Shown piece by piece: positions 60,116 through 64,000 of a stretch of 64,000 nucleotides of DNA. The position numbers and the translations under genes were made by a program. The notes under the pieces were generated by a model, which saw only the letters and a list, made by a program, of their open reading frames with translations, did no database searches and was not told the DNA's origin. The DNA comes from Bathymodiolus brooksi (lineage: Eukaryota; Mollusca; Bivalvia; Mytilida; Modiolidae), in NCBI GenBank assembly GCA_963680875.1, contig OY804582.1, positions 51,788,646-51,852,645 on the forward strand, written 5' to 3'. Numbering within the stretch: position 1 is the first letter of the stretch; each line of letters begins with the position of its first letter.

Positions 60116-60440
60116 TAAAAAAATTAGGTATCTAAATTAGCATACACAACAAGTTTCTGGAATAACCTTCATCAGGCATGCTCAGTCAAAAGATTGGAAT
60201 AACCTTCATCAGGTATGCTCGGTCAAAAGAATGGAATAACCTTCATCAGGTATGCTCAGTCAAAAGATTGGAATAACCTTCATCAGGTACGCTCAGTCAA
60301 AAGATTGGAATAACCTTTATCAGGTATGCTCAGTCAAAAGAATGGAATAACCTTCATCAGGTACGCTCAGTCAAAAGATTGGAAAGCCAAATAATTTAAA
60401 AGTTTAAGAGCTAGAAACCATAGGGCCTAAACAGGATAGA
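60116..60440 (-). mobile_element. Hammerhead-like dispersed element with six internal units
   Basis: The left flank AATAAAAAAATTAGGTATCT..AATTAGCATACACAAC is followed by six 37-bp units at 60159-60383 (GGAATAACCTTCATCAGGTA, (T/C)GCTCAGTCAAAAGA). The right flank is GGAAAGCCAAATAATTTAAA, AGAGCTAGAAACCATAGGGC, CTAAACAGG. On the minus strand the outermost unit (60175-60154) has the complete CTGATGA-N11-GAAAC, while most other units keep CTGATGA but lack GAAA. It is the intermediate stage between single-unit copies and the 81-unit array. Confidence 0.85.
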
Positions 60441-61107
60441 CAAAATATAACTATTCTATGTCTTACTGCTCAATAAAAAAATATGGTTCAATATTTTATG
60501 TTAAAAAATGGAAATTTTCTTTCTTTATAATACCTCCAGTTTGATACATGGTTTATTATTCTTTTAGTTTTTATCAATTTTTGTTTTTCAACAGAAAAAA
60601 CAAAAAAAAGATATTATCTTTTTTTCATCCATAACTAATTGTTTGTAATCTACATAAATAATATTGATCTTTTTCTGATCAAATCCTTTAACAGTTGTGA
60701 TAAAAACAACTTTGATGTTAATAAGAAATCACCAGAATATAAAAAAAACATGCTAAATCCTAATTTTATCACCAATAATTAAATTTTAGCACATTAAAGT
60801 TGATGATTAGCACTTAACAGAGAACAGAACATGATAATCTGGTATGATCAAGGGGAGATAATTAGATAATCCAGATTTCACAGCTGACAGTGGAGCAGTA
60901 CTTGATTTCATGTCAATATTTGTATATTTCCTCAACAGATCAAAGTAATTAGGTCATATAACACCTGTAATCCTATTATTTACCTGTTATGATTACCTAT
61001 TTAATTTTACTTGCCATTTATTTTATTTTAAATTAGTGTTTCAAAGTGGTGAATGTCTGTTACATTTGATGGCAAAAAATTTGCACAAAAAATACTTATA
61101 TTTATTT
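60441..61107. other. AT-rich non-coding stretch
   Basis: No features recognised. Confidence 0.6.
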
Positions 61108-61510
61108 AAGAATTGAATGCATTCTTTTGAAGTTTCATTGGGGTATGAAAGGGTTGACCGAAGTACATTTTCAATGAAGTGCGGTAGCGTTGAAAATGTA
61201 GTTCCATCAATGCTTTCATACCCCAATGAAACTTCAAAAGAATGCATTCAATTCTTATAATTATATTTAAATCGCACCAAAATTTAATATAGTTGAATTT
61301 ATCATTGTGAATTTTATTTGTGTTAGATTATTTGCTGTTGGAAATTACTACCCATTGATTGTTTACATCTGACGTCGTCGTGGAGGCACGTGCAAGTTCG
61401 GATTTGAGTTTCATTGGGATGTGAAACATCACTTTTATAATCATGTGACCACTTCATAACCAATCATATTGTAACCTTTCAATGAAAAACGGAAGTAATG
61501 TAATTATAGA
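61108..61510. mobile_element. Foldback (hairpin) element 3
   Basis: Inverted arms of about 45 bp at near-perfect identity (AAGAATTGAATGCATTCTTT, TGAAGTTTCATTGGGGTATG at 61108-61152; complement at 61212-61257) extend weakly inward around ACATTTTCAATGAAG. A third partial copy, GTTTCATTGGGATGTGAAA, lies near 61410. The layout (large hairpin at one side, third terminal copy at the other) resembles the elements at 30.3 and 40.7 kb. The right end is uncertain. Confidence 0.65.
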
Positions 61511-64000
61511 TGAAATGATATTAGATTCTTAAAATGTTAAATCAAACCAAAGAATCAAGTTCATTACTGTTATATGGTTTTTATTTATGATTTATTTTGC
61601 TAATAAAATTTAGAAAATTAAGTGTTAGCTGTTTCTGAATTCATTGATGTAATTGTATAACATATACTATATGTTTTACATGCAAATTATAGTTTTTTGA
61701 ACTACATTAATCTCATTTTTCATTAAAATCATTTATAATATAATCACTTTCCTTTTATTAGAAGACCTTTGGTTTGTCAAGCATCTGAAAAAAATCCTTT
61801 TAAATGTGATGTTGATTAAAACTCTCTTAGCAAGTTATTTGTAAATGTTGTATAATCTGCCTTTAAAAAAACTGTAATGAATAGATAAAAAAAAGTTTTA
61901 TTGAAACTTAGAAAGATCACAAAGATGAAATATTGCACAAATTTGAAATGATAAAAAATTCCTTATTTCATTCAATTAGTTTACTTGGTAATTTTTTTTA
62001 TTTTTTTTTTTTGGCATCATTTATTTTTATTGTATCAGCAAACTATTTAAAATGATGGTTAATTGATTATTTTGATAACTTTTCTGGAAAAAAGAACTTG
62101 AAGTAGAATATTAATTTTCCTTGTCTAATGGTGCTCTATAGTCAACAAACTCATGCAAAAGACCATGTGACAAGTTGTCAACGGGATGCAATGAACATAA
62201 AAAAAAACTAGTGTTGAATTTCAAGGTAATTTGTTTCTGCTTTTATGGTAAGCCAGCACACACCAGGAAAATGTCAACAATGGCCCAAAGAAGGTGGGGT
62301 CTTTAATGAACCTCTTTCAAACTGCCACCAATGAGCTTTTCACTATTTACTTTAGCCAGCATTGCTTGTATGGAAGTGGTCATTTTAGTATGAATGAAAT
62401 CTCATTTCACCTGGGGAAAGGAAAAACAAATTTTAATCAGAATTTTATTGGTCTAAATTTGTTCAACATGAAATGAATGTTCTTTTTATAGATTTGATTA
62501 TGAATGATGTCATTTTGAATATAAGGTAAAAACATATTTATTTTCCAATATTTTATTTGATCAATTTCACCATTTTTCATAAATTTTCATTAGTGAAATT
62601 TCTTTATTCGTTTTTTTTAAATAAGTTTTTGTTTTCATAGGTATAAAACATTTCTTTCTTAAAAAGAAAGTATTTGATTTCAAGATTTTGAAAGAACTCT
62701 TCATAAATAAATTGTATATAGGTAATTGTTTTTCAAGTGTTGAATATGAAAATCCAGATTTTAAGTTTACACAGTATAATACTTCATAAAATCAATATAA
62801 AACTAAAAAAAATACATGTAATTTAACCCAATCCAATTACCAATAAAAATTAAAAACCACTTTTATTTGTTTAATTTAAGCAAATCTATTGAGTTTTTGA
62901 TATTTATTAATTATTAGACCTATATATATATATATATATATATATAACTGTGGTTTAATTATTTGTTTATTTTCCACCTGTCAATGATCAATCAGGTTTC
63001 ACCTACAGATTAAAATATAATCCATCTATTTCAAATTTCTGTATTTTAATAAACATTGATCCATCATAATTTTGTAATCATTTTATAAAGTTTTTACTAG
63101 TCATTTAATGGACCTTAAACCATCCATATTCTGATTTGTCATGTAGCCTCAACATAACCTAGATAGCTACTCCACCAGATTGTTGATCCATTTAATTTTG
63201 TAATCATTTTTCAATTTAAATGTGGTCAGTAACTGCTTGGTCTATGTCCACCAGATGAACATTTGTCATGTTTGGCTTAACTTTGGTAAGATCAACAAGA
63301 CATTTATTATTCTATGTATAATCTTGCTGGATTTAGGAATTTAAGCTTACGAAAATTTCAACTCAGTATGAATGTGTATGAAAGTAATGCTATTTAATCT
63401 GCTGAAAGTTTGATATTGTCAATTTTTTGTTGATAATTTCTGTGATAAATTGGAATTTTGTATAATCTTGGACACATTTAATCTCATCATTTCTGTTAGA
63501 CATGTCGTTCTGTTATAACTGTAAGTATGCTTAGTTTTATAGCAAAAAAAAAAAAGAGAAAAAAAATGAATAAATTTCATCAATTGCCTTACGAAATTTA
63601 AAATTTCAACGTAGCTCACTTGCATACCTGTAAATGTGCAACAGAGTAACATTTATACAATGCAAAAATGATGTGCAAGTACAGAGATACAACTGGCTCC
63701 CTTGTAAACTTTTTACTGCTGAAAAATTTTGCTTTCCATATGAAAAAGAAAGATGTATAACAAATGTTCTATGAACATTAAAATCGTTCTAGCTAGTCAG
63801 TCGGACCGATTCCCAATGACATTTGTCGTGTTGAGGACCATATTTGGCAGAGTTAAGCCCCTTGTTTACAAACTACAGACAACAACAAAGTATACATCAA
63901 TTAAACTTCAAAGATTAAGCAAAGGTTTCCGTTAGAAATGTTTGAAATTGTGTTTCTACTTTGAATTTGACAAACAAGCAAAAACTTGGTTGTAAGTTTG
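61511..64000. other. Very AT-rich non-coding stretch
   Basis: It includes a (TA)n run at 62921-62946. A possible degenerate fragment resembling the internal unit of the 23.5-kb Helentron-like element (GTCGGACCGATTCCCAATGA, GAGTTAAGCCCCTTG) lies near 63798-63865. No gene supported. Confidence 0.55.

Overview
The window looks like nuclear DNA of a bivalve mollusc. It is AT-rich and carries molluscan-type tRNA-derived SINEs whose tails end in ATCA/CAAT runs. It also has Helentron-like elements with internal tandem repeats, and several copies of a short dispersed element seen widely in bivalves (recognised from memory, no search run). The genus cannot be fixed from the sequence alone. I find no convincing host protein-coding gene, no rRNA and no canonical tRNA. 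The long open frames lie inside tandem arrays and are artefacts of unit lengths divisible by three or of stop-poor units. The only protein-like remnants belong to transposable elements near 55-57.5 kb.

About a third of the window is tandem repeat, in at least a dozen arrays. These are 43 bp (1-2656), 42 bp (4.4-5.49 kb), 27/29 bp (5.49-11.0 kb), 72 bp (12.15-15.76 kb), 20 bp (16.5-16.8 kb), 38 bp (19.0-22.07 kb), 32 bp (33.05-33.76 kb), a second 38-bp family (38.25-41.65 kb, broken twice by insertions), 50 bp (42.96-44.77 kb), 40 bp (45.58-46.05 kb), 26/27 bp (48.34-49.31 kb) and 44 bp (49.36-49.71 kb). Between them lies AT-rich unique sequence with scattered transposon copies: SINEs, two Helentron-like elements, one hAT-like element with an 8-bp target duplication, three foldback elements and two short MITE-like elements. 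At 55.03-57.64 kb two tandem Mutator-like copies sit side by side, one of them invaded by a LINE fragment and a Harbinger-type element.

The main result is that several arrays can be traced to transposable elements. The 27/29-bp array is a ~5.5-kb expansion inside the tRNA-like head of a SINE: SINE 5' sequence lies at its left edge and SINE body continues at its right edge. The 43-bp array at the window start, the 38-bp array at 19-22 kb and a six-unit array at 60.1 kb all come from one dispersed element. Single-unit copies of that element occur at 28.1, 35.9 and 41.9 kb. In one orientation it shows a hammerhead-ribozyme-like skeleton, CTGATGA-N11-GAAA. Different sub-segments were amplified at different loci, so one window captures a series from single copy to six copies to about 80 copies. 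Block duplications inside the arrays (2.31 kb, 504 bp, 294 bp, 1064 bp) show that they later grew by segmental steps.
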